From Nageia nagi (taxonomy: Eukaryota; Pinophyta): a stretch of DNA of 64,000 nt. Position 1 is the first letter of the stretch, and every line of letters starts with the position of its first letter. This document shows positions 48,416-60,855 of this stretch, piece after piece. The notes beneath the pieces are model-generated. The model was given only the letters and a program-made list of their open reading frames with translations, ran no database searches and had not been told where the DNA came from. The stretch is from the NCBI GenBank assembly GCA_050084985.1, contig JBITNC010000001.1, forward strand, positions 184,512,001-184,576,000, given 5' to 3'. The position numbers and the translations under genes were made by a program.

Positions 48416-51118
48416 GTGCTGGATCATTTTTTTTTAAAACATGCTTTTAAATAGCAATCTAATGTTATTTATACTAACATTCTCTATGTTAGTTGTAATT
48501 TTTTTTACAAAATTGCTTTATACATATATTGCTATTTTTATATGGCTAACAAAATTGCATTTTTTTATTATACTAACCTCTAATGAGCATATTGTTAATT
48601 GAGATTAGTATATAAAAATTGCATTTTTTCTCTCTTTCTAAACCATTTATTGATTTTTTTTTAAATGCTCTCAATTTTTTTTAGAAGTTTATTTATCTTT
48701 ACATAGTTTATTTTTTAAATGAGAGCACTATTTTTTTAAAATTTTATATATACCTCTTTTTCTACTTTAATGTAAAAAGGGAGGGAGGAGAATTTTTTTG
48801 TTTCTAACAATATATAGACTTAAATATATTTGTGTAATGTACAAAAGGAAAAATTTCTTTTACAATCCCTCTCTCTTTTTTATTTCCTAGCTAGCTAACA
48901 CTGAGAGGTCTCAACTTTAATTTTTTTACTAAATCATTTAGACTCTTCTCAGTTAATTTACAAATTGGTATGCACATAGGTTTTTCATAAAAAAAAATAT
49001 ATATAGGAGACCTACCACTCCAACCTTCCCCACATAATGCGATGATAATTTTTTCTCCCTAGTCATTGGTCATTAATCCATCACTATAGCATCTATCCAT
49101 CCTTCAGGCTAAGCGGCCACTCTCTTTGGTTGGTCACCCCACCATAGACCACCATCTGCCATCTGACCCCCACATAGCCTTTTTTTTCTTGTATATCTCT
49201 ATTTATTGCGCACTTGAATGAGGCATCCATTTGGTGTGAAATGAGTGTAGCCTGTTCTCCTCTCGATCGACTCCTCTTAGCATCCCACACCTCTATCGGT
49301 GCCTCATGTCTACTACGCTTGCATGACTACTTTGGCCTCATAAGCTCCCCTCTTCTTTTATGTGACCCTTTTTTCCAGCACCCAAGAAGCTCCTGCTCAA
49401 GTTTTTTTGTTGTTTGTTTTTTGCTTGAGCATTTACCTTATTTTAAATACTTTTCACCTTCTTTAAATGCATTAAATGCACTTCCAAAAGCAACATATGC
49501 TCTTCTTGGTAGAAAGAAAAGGAGTGGTCACCTTTTTTTTACCTACAAGCATTTATTTTTTTAACTTAGGGAATTTTTTTTTGCTTAAGGAAAAAGTAGC
49601 ATTAACTATGCATGGGTCTCCTTATTTTCATTTTAATACTTGCAAGCTCCTTGTTTCCATTAAATGCACCTAGAAGCAAATGTATACTCCTTTTTGGTGG
49701 GCATTTAATATTTTTTGATTGCTTGCAAGTCTTTTGTTTCGATTTAATGCACTTAGAGGCAAACTTATACTCCAAATTTAATGCATTGTATCATGAAGTG
49801 CATTTAAACTTCCTTTTGAGTGTGTAGATGGCCCAAAATGTTAAAGTATATTTTAATCATTGCTCTTAAAAATGGAAATTTTATTTGCTTAAGGTTTTTT
49901 TAATTTACTTAAGAAAATTATTAGTTTAATTTTTTAAGAAAAATGCTACTTTAATTTAGCTATGCTACTCTTTAAGTTAAAAGGAGCATGCAAAAAGATT
50001 ATTTAGTATGCTATTTTTAGGGATAAATATTTAAGTAAAAAAGAAGAAATTTGTATAAATTTCTTAATTTTTTTATCTAGTATGCATACTAAATTTTTAC
50101 TTTAAATTTAAAGAGTTACATGCTTATGCTTAGTACTTAATTTTTTAAAGTTAATGTTGCATACTTAGAACTTAATTCCTTAAGTTAAAAAGATGAATGT
50201 TGAGTATTTATTCTTTATGCAAAGTTAACATATGTAAATTTTTTCATGCTTATGCTTAAGTATCTAACATTTTCTTTTTGCAAAGTTAACTTGTGCAAAA
50301 TTAGGATTGATGTAAAGATGTCCTTTAGGGGTTGGTAAATAAATTCTATTGGACACTAAGGTTTCAAATTTTTGAATGGATGATATTTTACTTATACTTT
50401 TGTACTTCATGTTTCGAATTTTGATTTATTTATTTATGCAAATAAAAGTGCAAATATTGATGAGAAACCCCTTAAAATGAATACATCTGCATGTACATTC
50501 CATAACATGACTTGTTTGGAGAGCCATAAGGTGAGGATAGGTGGATTGGAGCCTTTAAGTCTGACGACCCAAGTAGTGAAAAGTTTATACTTCTTAATTG
50601 GTCCTAATCCCTCTATTGGTTTGGACATAACTCCAATAGGTGGACATGCATGTGTATAGTGATACCACATGTTTGCACGTCTATTCATGAATTATCCTGA
50701 TAATTTAGAAGGATAACTTGAAACTTAATCAAGATTAATAATTTGGTTGATCTAATAAATTTCATAACCTTAAAAAATAGTAGGTACTTCTTATGAGAAA
50801 GTATAAAATTGATCAAGACAAACTGATTGAGGATTGGTAGTACTTGGGTTCCTCTTGTGTGGGCATCTAAGTGAAGGCTTAATTTTAGATAAAAAATAAG
50901 CTTCAATAATATCACTCTATATCTACGATTCTTGAGATGAGAAATGTATTTGGGTACATGGGTTATTATTTGAGTTGTAAAACATTTGAACTTATGAATC
51001 AAATCAAGCATATCTCTAGTGTTAAATATAACATGTATTATTTACTTGATTAAAACTTAACATTTAATGTTATTTATTAAACCACATTCTTATTATTTTT
51101 TACAATCTTATGTAGTAA
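48413..51118. other. AT-rich DNA splitting copia F leader from gag
   Basis: About 2.7 kb of T-rich DNA between the F primer site and F gag, where only a short leader is expected, so I infer an insertion. No transposon domain is readable. Frames at 49214-49564 and 49476-49827 have low-complexity composition. A TTAAATGCACCTAGAAGCAAA-like repeat lies within. Confidence 0.45.
49639..49800. repeat. 83-bp tandem repeat, diverged
   Basis: CTTGCAAG(C/T)… at 49639 and 49722 begins two copies sharing AATGCAC(C/T)TAGA(A/G)GCAAA and ATACTCC. A third, weaker relative lies near 49465. Confidence 0.6.
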
Positions 51119-54100
51119 ATGGAAGAATCCTTTTTACCTAAACACATTCTTGATGGTTTCAACTTTGAAATTTGGAAACCATGGATGAGAGTTGAATTGT
51201 AGGTAAGGAAGCTTTGGTAAATAGTGAATGAAAACCTTGTACCTCCTATAGATATATGAGAAGGTATTAGAGGCTTACAATACGAAGAATGAGTTAACAA
51301 CCTCCATGATTTATTATGCAATTTTAAATGATGTGCTCATGATAATTTTTTTTTCAACCTCAATAAAGAAAGCTTGGGATAAACTCAAGCAAATCTACCT
51401 TGGTTCAAACTTTTCAAGAAGGTTTACCATTCTTTAAAAGTTACTTTAATCTCATCAAAGAAAAGATAAAAATGTGGCTATCTACTTGAACAAAATCATT
51501 GACTTAAAGATCCAACTTGTTGCTTATGGATACAATTGGATCAATGATGAGTTCATGGTCTTCATCATTCTTCAAAATCTTTCTTCAAAGTTTGAAAACT
51601 TTGTAACAGTTATGAAAATAAGGCTTGATGATGAAAAAGTCTTCTCCCTTAAGAACCTTTCAATGCACCTTTTGAAGCATGAGAAAACCCTTAATAAATA
51701 AGGTGTTAATTTCTTCTCCTAAGGATAATAACGTTACTCTTAGAGAAATCAAAACTTCTTTCAAAAAGAAGTTTAACCATCAAAAGAAATCTTATCTTTC
51801 TTTCTTCAAAAGTTATGAGAAAAGAGAAAATGGCTACAACAATAGCAAGGATAATAGTAACAACAACCACTTCAAGTAAAGAGATGGAAAAGATAAAGTA
51901 AACATTCCTTATCCTAAGAAAACGTTTTATGGTAATTGTAACTATTATGGCATCCAAGGTCATAAAGAAATTGATTACTACAAAAAGAAAAGAGAAGAAA
52001 AATTCCAAGGTAATGAAAATGTAAAGAACTACAAAAGAAAGAAGAATATTCATACTAATTTTGTTATGATGCTCTTCTCCATATCTCATTCTTTTTAATC
52101 TAAATGGATTGTTGACTCTGGTTGCACTAATCACCTATGCTTTAAAAAAGAAAAGTTTGAAAACTTTTACAAGTAAAGAAAGGATGTAGTTGTGATAAGT
52201 GATAACTCCACCCTTGAAGTTTAACAAATTAGGAGTGTGTTGATTCATGGAAAGGTTTTTGACAATGTTCTCTATGTTCCTAAGCTTAGGATGAACCTTC
52301 TCTCTATGATTCAAGTTGCTAAAAAAAGGTACTTTTTTGAGTTCGACTCTTAATCCTAATGCATTAAGAAAGAACTTATCACTTTGGTTAAAGGATCTAC
52401 AAAAGATAATCTCTACATTATGGATCAAGTTCCATCTAAGTTATGTCTTACTTTTAGTGTGTGTTCTAAAGGTAATCTTTGGCACCATCGTCTATAGCAC
52501 TTTAACAACAAGAGTATTCAAGTCATGAAAGATCAAAAACTTATAAAAGGTTTACTTTTATTTTTTCTTTTGATTGGTCTATGTGAGAAGTGCATTCTTA
52601 GCAAGATGCATAGATAAAAGTTTAAAAAAGATAAACCAACAAGAGCATCTTAACCTCTTTAACTTATGCATTCAGATTTGATGGGTCCATTTCAGATTAA
52701 GTTTCTTAAAAGAGCATCTTATGTTTTGACCTTTATTGATAATTTTAGTAGGATGACCTTTGGGTATCTACTTGAACATAAGGATCAAACCTTTGAGAGT
52801 TTTAAGGTGTTTAAGGCATTTGTTGAGATTCATACTAACCTTAAAATCAAGATGTTAAGATCAGATAATGGAAAAATATATAACAGTAATGAGTTCAATG
52901 ACTATTATGTTAAGTATGGAATCAAGAGGTAGTTTACAATTCCATACACTCTTCAGTAAAATGGTGTTATTGAAAGGAAAAATAGAATAATTATGGAGAT
53001 GGCTACATGCATGTTGGGTAATCTTCTTAGTTTCTTATGGGGTGATGTTGTGAGCACTACTATTTACACCTTGAATAGGTATCCCATAAAAGCTGTTCAA
53101 AGTAAAACTCTTTTTGAGGCATGGTTAGAAAGAAAACCTAACATTCTCACCTTATGGTGTTTGATTGTGAAGCATTCTCTCACATTATTTCTAAGAAAAA
53201 GTAAAAGTTAAATAAAAGAGCTTAAAAATGCATCTTTTTGAGTTATGATAGTCAGCATAAAGGCTACAAGATCTACTCTCCATCTTACAAAGTCTTATTT
53301 ATTTCAAAGGATGTAAAGTTTAATGAACTTTTTAAAGATTTTATATTTAATGAGGATGTTGATGAATCAGAGGACTCTTCAGTTGCTTCTAGCTGGTTGA
53401 ATATTGATGTAGATAAATCACCTCAGGAGTAAAATTCTCCAACATAAAAGGTAACAAGGAGCATGACTTTGAACAAATCCTTAATTACCAAGATTAAAAA
53501 TAAGCATGAGAAAACTTTTGCTCTTGTGACAAAGATGCCTACTATTAGGATTATCTTTACTCTTTCTATAGCTCAAGGATGAAAATTTTTTCAACTTGAC
53601 GTTAAGAGTGTTTTTTTCAATGATGATTTAGATGTGGAAATCTTCATGAATCAACTAGAAGGGTTTATCATGGAAGGTAAAAAGTCCTTTGTGTGTAAGC
53701 TAAAGAAGTCATTGTATGGACTTAAGTAAGCAGCTTGAGCCTGGTATAGAAATATTTTAGAGTACTTTGCAAACATTAGATTCTCCAAATGTTTTTTTGA
53801 CTCTAATTTATATGTGCTTAATAAAAAAAAGATGTGGTCTTGATTCTTTTTTTATGTGGATGATATTTTGATTATTGGGAATAATGATGAAATCATTTAA
53901 GAGAGCATATCCAAACTTAAAGTAATGTTTAAAATAATTGATCTTGATCTCTTGTACTACTATCTTAGAATGCAAGTGTATCAATATAAGAATTGTACTT
54001 ACCTCAATCAATATAAGTATATATCAAACATCTTTCAAAAGTTTGGAATGGAGGAGTATAGATATGCTATGATCCCAATCTTTTTTGGAATCACTATTTT

Positions 54101-54762
54101 TATGAGCTCTAACTCTTAATTAGCTGATGCTCCAGCTTATAGGTAATTAATTGGTAGTCTTTTATATTTGACTATATCTAGGCCATATATTACCTTTACA
54201 ATGAATTTGATGGTATGATTCATGCAAAAACCATATATTGAGCATCTCAATGCTATTAAGCAAATATTGAGATATGTTGCAGGGATTAAAGATCTTGCTT
54301 TCAAGTATTCTAAGTTTCTCTCATTTGTTCTCTTTAGATTCTCAGATACTAATTATGAGGGAGATAGATATGAGAGGAAGTCAACCTCTTCGTATGTGTT
54401 TAGCATTGGTTTAGGTGTTATATTGTGTCATGTCTATCATAACCTTTGAAGCCATTTGGGTAAGACATATTTTGAAAGAAATTAGGTATGAGCAAGGTGG
54501 CTCATATTTGATTTTTTTAAATAATCAATCAGCTATTTCTTTGGCTAAAAATCTTATATTCCATCAAAGAACAAAACATGTGAAAATCCATACCTTTTTT
54601 ATCAGGGAGAAGGTTCTTAATGGCATCATACACCTAGAGTATTATCCATCCATCTTGAACTCTACTAATTTGTTCACCAAGCCCCTTATGGAAGCTCAAT
54701 TTTGTAAGCTTAAGGATGCTATCAAGTTGGCAAAGTTACCCTCAAGAGGCAGTGAAGTTTGA
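51119..54762 (+). pseudogene. copia F gag-pol, broken but well preserved
   Basis: Gag starts at ATG 51119 (MEESFLPKHILDGFNFEIWK). The nucleocapsid knuckle near 51935 is CNYYGIQGHKEIDYYKK, with two Cys ligands replaced by Tyr. Protease near 52105: WIVDSGCTNHLCF, active-site DSG intact. Pre-integrase at 52455-52640. Integrase at 52666-52932 (HSDLMGPFQIK, YVLTFIDNFSRMTFGYL) and 52970-53211 (NGVIERKNRIIMEMA, LSFLWGDVV). RT with SLYGLK near 53715 and an intact catalytic YVDD at 53852-53863 (YVDDILIIGNNDE). RNase H at 54222-54762, with HLNAIKQILRYVAGIKDLAF and KHVKIHTFFIREKVLNGII. Stops are fewer than in A, C, D or E, suggesting a younger copy. Confidence 0.85.
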
Positions 54763-55201
54763 ATTCTTGTGTTGAATTCATGTTTGTGATGATAACTTCA
54801 CCCTTAAAAGGATTTTATGCTATATAGTGTTGATTTATAATACATCTTTGTGGTAAGTTTGCTCTACATGAAGAACTTATTGTACAAAATTTTAAAAGCA
54901 AAAAGATTGGCCAATCTAGCATTATTTAGTTATCCATGTGTGAGGAAATCTTATGTATCTTTTGGCATTATTTAGTTATCTATATGTAAGGAAATTGTAT
55001 GTGCATGCTCTATTTTGATCAATCTAGCACTATTTAGTTATCCATATGCGAAGAACCCTTATGTGTCTTTTAGCACTATTTAGTTATCCATATATGAGGA
55101 ACTCATATTTGCATGCTTTATTTTGTAATGATAATCAACACATGTTTTATATATAGTATGTGACTATGAGTTTTTGGCATGGCATCTTCGTGATGATTTT
55201 G
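51119..55201 (+). mobile_element. Ty1/copia element F, body and 3' region
   Basis: The second member of the A family. Gag, protease, integrase, RT and RNase H run to 54762, then the 3' untranslated block seen in A (GGTAAGTTTGCTCTA and repeated TTAGTTATCCATAT) runs to 55201. In A this block continues for several hundred bases to the LTR; in F it stops at GATGATTTT where the gypsy G LTR begins, so F was cut by G. Counting the LTR at 47716, F would span at least 47716-55201. Confidence 0.85.
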
Positions 55202-57729
55202 TGTATATCAAATTATGAACTTAAAGTGCAATTTAGACAGATAAATCATTCAACATAATTAATCATGAACATATTCAATAATACACATCAATAATAATAA
55301 TGATATTATATTCTAAAGTATTTGAATACAAAAAGTGAGTTTTTATTGATCTGTTGTAATCAACATTGACAGTGATCGTTGTGAATTGGTAACAATCAGT
55401 ACGGATCGGTAATGATTGAAGCACGACTCTACATTCTCTACGCCATCATTGTGTTCGTTATAAACCTTTAGCCTTTGTTATCAATCTGGTGAATCGCTGT
55501 CGATCGATCTTTGAATCATCGATGATCAGATCTGTATGCACTGGAGTAATCTTCACCAAATTTTGAAGTGTTTTTGTCTATTCCTTGTTGTTCTTCTTCA
55601 CGCTTACTTCCGTCGTTCTTTTTCTATATCGACCCTGCACACAGAAAAATGAACGAAGCATCAAAAGCATACCTATTCATACATATTAATCAGCAAATGA
55701 ATAACATAATATGGAAATATAATTGATATGAGATTTGCTATTAATCAAGCTTACAACCTTTTGCTAATAATCTCCTGATTTGATTTCGACAAAGCTTCAC
55801 TACAGTAAGATTGGGTCCCTTTGTTCATGTACAAAGCTTCAATTTATAAGCTTCAAGGTTTGTTATCCATTTATTTTGGCGTCTCAAGATTCCAGGTAAC
55901 CTCTCGATCTAAATTTTGAGGTGTTGTTATCTTCCATCTGTATCCATGATTACAAATTATACATACTAGGCTATTCCAGGCTTAGATTTATCTATTGTTT
56001 AACTATTCATGTATCATCAACGATCCTGAGAGATCATATCGGATCATCACCGATTACTTAGTGATTTTATAAAATGGTCGCTCTATGGTCATTTTTTGAT
56101 GACAAGGGTCGTAAGACCACTTGTTTTATATATGTTCGAAAAGATTGATCCGATAATATAATTTTAAATCTTATTTAATGCTTTTATAAGGAGTTATAAT
56201 ACATAATAAATTCTTTATTGAAGCCCCGGTGTACTTTGCTTGCAATCATGAGTTCATTTTAAGATCCCCGGGAGTTTTTCTGGAGCAAACAAAATAGGCC
56301 GGAGTCAGTAGATAAAGCGTTCCAAAATGAAATGATGACGTTACAGAAGAAAGGATAAAGCTCAATTGTGGAAAAGCCCGGGTTCTAAAAGAGGTGATGT
56401 CAGCAAGAGATAATCGAAGAAGCTAGAGCTCATAAATTAAGTGTTCTGGAAGTAAATGATAAAGCTCAGTTGTGGAAAAGCTCAGGTTCCAGAGATGATG
56501 AGGTCAGCAAGGAGTGATCAAATAGCCAGAGCCAGTGAGTAAAGCATTCTAGAAGGAAATGATAAAGCTCAATTGTAGAAAAGCCCAGGTTCCAAAGATG
56601 ATGAGGTCAGCAAAGAGTGATCAAATAGCCAGATCCGGTGAGTAGAGCATTCCAGAATGTAGAGACAATGACATCACAGGGAGAACGATGTTCACATTTT
56701 TGAATGAAATCGGGTCCTGGAAGTGATGAGGTCATAAAGGAGTGATCAAATAGCCAGAGCCGGTAAGTAGAGCATTCCAAAAGTATGAAGATGACATCAC
56801 GGGGAGAATAATGTTCACATTTTTGAATGAAATCGGGTCCCAGAAGTGATGAGGTCATCAAGGAGTGATCAAATAGTCGGAGCTGGTAAGTGGAGCATTC
56901 TGGAATGTAGAGATGATGATGTCATGGGGAGAACGATGTTCACATTTTTGAATGAAACCAGGTCCCAGAAGTGATGAGGTCATCAAGGAGTGATCAAATA
57001 GCCAGAGTCGGTAAGTAGAGCATTCCGGAATGTAGAATCTTGAAGCCATTTTTGTAAACATTTCTATTCTACAATTCTTGTAACTGTCATTACTGCAGTA
57101 TAAGTATATGAAAATAAAGTGAAAGAAAGGTCGAAAACCTAGTATTTCTCTTTACATTTGTTCTCAAAGGCCTGTAGTTTTTATCAGTAATATGAAACCA
57201 TCTTGACCTTTCTTGTCTAACATTTGTAATTGTCATTCTTAATTTGGTTACATCGTGGTAGCTTGGCTTGTTTCTTGAATGATAATTGCGAGTTGCTAGT
57301 ATAACTATGTCTGCTACATGGTAGAGTAAAGCTGGGAAACTATTATAGAGTGAAAGCTTGTACTGTAGCTGCTACACTAGATTCAGGCCAAGGTTTCACA
57401 CACTGTGAAAGCTCGCACTGAACTAGTGATCCACCTTTACTTTCTCTCTTGTTACTCTAAGCCTTTTGCTTAAATTCCTCGCACTCTACTCCTTTTTATT
57501 TCCTTTCCTGTTACTTTTTCCACACCCAATAGATAAGGAACCGACCTTCTCTGGAGATCAGACTATCCCCATAGTCTATTCTTGATTTACTTTGGTTAAG
57601 ATTGTTCACGGTGCATATATTACACAATCTTAATCAACAATTATTTTAATGTGATATATATTAGAAAAAATACTTGTTTTATTTATTTATTTATTAAATT
57701 AAAGATAGGGTTTATTTTGAGTGTCTACA
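55202..57729 (-). repeat. 3' LTR of gypsy G (2.5 kb)
   Basis: On the minus strand it starts TGTAGACACTCAAAATAAAC directly after a purine tract and ends …TTTGATATACA where copia F sequence resumes. Only one copy is visible, so internal boundaries are not testable here. It contains a minisatellite at 56400-57030. Confidence 0.65.
56400..57030. repeat. Minisatellite within gypsy G LTR, about 124-bp units
   Basis: GAGTGATCA occurs at 56512, 56615, 56740, 56863 and 56988: one 103-bp step, then 123-125-bp steps. Each later unit carries GATGAGGTCAT, AAATAGCC(A)GAGCCGGTAAG, AGAGCATTCC, ATGACATCACGGGGAGAA and GTTCACATTTTTGAATGAAA. Degenerate relatives extend left to about 56295. The open frames at 56607-57061 on the minus strand are repeat translations, not genes. 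Confidence 0.9.
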
Positions 57730-57745
57730 TTTTGCCCCTTTTTTG
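57730..57745 (-). other. Polypurine tract of gypsy G
   Basis: On the minus strand CAAAAAAGGGGCAAAA sits directly before the LTR start TGTAGACAC. This is the primer for plus-strand DNA synthesis in LTR retrotransposons. Confidence 0.8.
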
Positions 57746-58620
57746 AATTATCAACCAAAGATAGGGTTGATAATTTCGAAAAATATATAATGAGAAGCTT
57801 TGTTGTTTGATAAAGTTGATAACTTCAGAAGTGACTATTTTCAGTATGATGACGTATTGAGCTTGTGTGACAGTTGCATGAAATTTTTGTTATGTCATTT
57901 TGCATGTCTAAGCACACCTATACCGTATAAGTTTTCTTTAATATATGAATTGTAATAGTATTGTCCTTTGTCTTGACAACGAGGTTTCGAGATGATCTCT
58001 TACATCCTGTGATTGTTTTGCCATTTGAGCTCAAACTTAGTTTGATCTATTTTTCATATTTGACTTAGTCAAGGATCGTTGACAATCTTTTATTATTGTT
58101 AACGACTCTAAAGTGATCGTCATAGATTTATATAGTAAAAATACTATCTTTATAATAGTATATTTTGCTATGAATATCTTAATTTCTTGTGTTTAGACTT
58201 GTTTTAATATCGATTTTAATCATTTTACCCTAGTAAGTTTACTCAATACTAGTCCTTCATGTGCCGATGTATTTGGCAGTCATGTGACATTGGAGCATTC
58301 TTCTAGGTGAAAAATAATGTGATTTATAATGTGTTCACTTTCACCTTAGTGAACGAAGCTTTTTAATGTTTTGTCTATGCACAAATAAATTTTAAGATAT
58401 TTAAAGAAAATATACTTCATTTTGTACTTTTTTAAATAATATAAATCGTTAACGATTACTTATGAATCATTTTCGATCAACAATCATTATCGATTTGATT
58501 TAAATCGTTGACAATCGACATAATGATCGCTAACGATCCGTGACGTGAGGGTTTTTAAAACAAAAAAATTTTCATTTTGACTTTTACTTGTCATTTGCTA
58601 TTCCGCTTCACACCCTTCAG
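57746..58620. other. Non-coding part of gypsy G
   Basis: AT-rich, with many interspersed ATCGTTAACGATC-like and GATCGTTGACAATC-like short motifs, especially 58060-58130 and 58440-58550. Similar motifs recur at 55370-55530 and 56020-56060 in the LTR. No ORF. Confidence 0.5.
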
Positions 58621-59163
58621 GATGCTTCTACTTTAGAGTTGGCTAGTTTGAGAGGAGATATTACGTCCCTGAGGACTGAGATGACAACTTTCAGACATTT
58701 TGACAGTGCTCACGTGAGATATAGATCTGAGTGAGATACCCTTTGTCGATCTCTGATGGATGCCAATGCTCGTATTACTGATTTTTTTGGTGGGGTTGCA
58801 GATCCAGGTGTCGGTACTCCCATTCCTTCTATAGACAAGCATGTAGATCAGTTGAGAGAGTGGAGTTATTATCGCAGGGTTGTGGAGCTTTGGCTACCTG
58901 GTTTCCTGAGATATTTTTTAGATGGTCCTAGTTCACCACCTAGGCCAGTACCTAGGTTTCCTCATTCACCAGTTTCTGGTGGCTTGGGTCATTTAGGGAG
59001 TTGTAGTCATCATGCAGTATCAGTTTCTCGATCTCAGTCTACTGCTAGGGGTGTATCTCCTCGTACATATGCTATAGGCTTGAGATCTATTACTAGGGAT
59101 GAAGGTTCTTCAGAGCATCCTGGCGATCCTCATGATGATATTGTATCTACTGGAGGACATTGA
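58621..59163 (+). pseudogene. Antisense extra ORF in gypsy G
   Basis: A plus-strand frame opposite to the pol of G. It is open from 58621 after an acceptor-like CACCCTTCAG and contains a single TGA (58732-58734) before continuing from 58756 for 135 codons to a stop at 59163. Upstream part: LELASLRGDITSLRTEM, coiled-coil-like. Main part: ITDFFGGVADPGVGTPIPSI, WSYYRRVVELWLPGFLRYFL, then a Pro/Ser/Arg-rich tail. Antisense extra ORFs between integrase and 3' LTR are known in some Tat-lineage gypsy elements. I cannot assign a domain. Confidence 0.5.
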
Positions 59164-59939
59164 TATTCCTATTTTGATGATATATATATGATGTATTTTT
59201 ATTTATTGGTATTATGGCTCATGTTGATATGATGATTATGGTGTTATAATTTCTTGATGTACTGTTTAGATTATTTTTATTGTGTGATAGATAGACTGAT
59301 GGTATGTTATAGTGTTTCTATGATTCTTGGTGTATGGTTTTACATTTTATATATAGATTTATAATGAAAATAGGTATGATGTGATATTATGTAGAAAATA
59401 TAATTATCTTTTAATTACTTGATGATGAATAGATGTTGATGATAGATGTAACTTTCAAAATGTATGATGCATAGATATAATTGTGAGCTATATGAGGATA
59501 CTTGATAACATGAAATAACATAATTTGTTTAAATAATTGATTGATTATAAATTGTGACTAATTAACCTGTTAATTAATTTAATAATTAATAACATATTTT
59601 ATAAATGATGACAATGGTTTTGTGTGATGTATGCAAACATGATTTAAATTTGATAACTAATCATTAATATCCGAGTTTCTAATGATAACTTAATAAATCT
59701 TTTAGTACATCATTTAAAAAATGAATTTAAATTTTTATATTGACTTTAGATATTATTTAAAATATCTAAAATATGTATATTAATTAATTAAGAATCATTA
59801 TTTTCAAATATTAAATCTTCTAGATTTTAAGATTATTTAAGGACATATTTTTATTAAATTTTTGCAGAATCAGATGCATCATTTTCCGTACTTGGCAATT
59901 TTTTATAATAAACCACTTGACATGGAAAACTAATTCTTT

Positions 59940-60312
59940 ATGGATGTTATGAACATTAACTTTATCTTGGTCAGGAGAACAATAATTAATCATTCTTATC
60001 CTTTCCAAAGAAAAGCAAATTTTAATAATGTTCAAAGGCAATAGAGACTAATGACGTATGGATGCATATGAACATTAACTTTATCTTGGTTAGAAGAATA
60101 ATAAATAATCATTCTTATCCTTACCAAAGAAAAGCAAAATTTAATAATGTTCAAAGGTAATATGTATATATTAAAGCATGGCTTAACATGAAACAATAGT
60201 GACTTTAGGAATGTATATGAACATTAACTTTGTCTTGGTCAAGAGAACAATAATTAATCATTCTTATCTTTCCCAAAGAAAAGCAAATTTTAATAATGTT
60301 CAAAGATAGGAT
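59940..60312. repeat. Three-copy repeat, 119- and 149-bp spacing
   Basis: GAACATTAACTTTATCTTGG starts at 59951, 60070 and (one change) 60219. Each copy continues through AATCATTCTTATC and AAAGAAAAGCAAA to AATAATGTTCAAAG. The third spacing is longer because of about 30 inserted bases. Confidence 0.9.
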
Positions 60313-60723
60313 GTATAATAGTAAAAAATGGGTTTTACAAAATGAAATGAATGATCCTAAACACCAACAAATTATATAATATGAAGGATATTCATTATAA
60401 CAAAAAGATTAAGTGACCTTTGAATTAATAACCAAGTTATTATAACATCTACCTTATCTTTCTTTATTTCAATATTTAACAACCTAAGATGATATCAAAC
60501 AATATTATTATATGTTGATAAAAAACCTAAAACTCCGTGTGTGTAGTGACATTCATTTCCCTGCTTAGATCATTTGACATGGAATTATCTCAGAAACATT
60601 AATGAGCTAATCCATCCATATGGAACGTATAGAGGTCCATAGAAAGTTGCTTAACCACCTTGATCCCAACCTTGCTCTACTGCCAGTCAGGCGTCCATAG
60701 CCCTGGTAGAGGATATTGTAATC

Positions 60724-60751
60724 ACCCAAGAATCATTGATATTATGTAATA

Positions 60752-60824
<73 letters not shown>

Positions 60825-60855
60825 CTTTTTTTTTTTTACCAAATGATTCTTGGGT
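60724..60855. repeat. (TA)n tract flanked by a perfect 14-bp inverted repeat
   Basis: ACCCAAGAATCATT at 60724-60737 is exactly inverted at 60842-60855 (AATGATTCTTGGGT). Between them is about 70 bp of TA repeats plus a T run. The whole segment can fold into one long hairpin, which suggests a foldback or MITE-like insertion, or simply expansion at an older hairpin. Confidence 0.75.

Noticed and set aside
49214-49827. Overlapping plus-strand ORFs of 65-116 codons
   Set aside because: Low-complexity Phe/Leu-rich translations of T-rich repeats; no motif.
56607-57061. Two minus-strand ORFs with repeated HSPRDVI-like peptides
   Set aside because: They are translations of the 124-bp minisatellite in the gypsy LTR.
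59940-60312. CRISPR-like array
   Set aside because: Three long, unevenly spaced repeats in plant retrotransposon DNA; repeat and spacer lengths do not fit.
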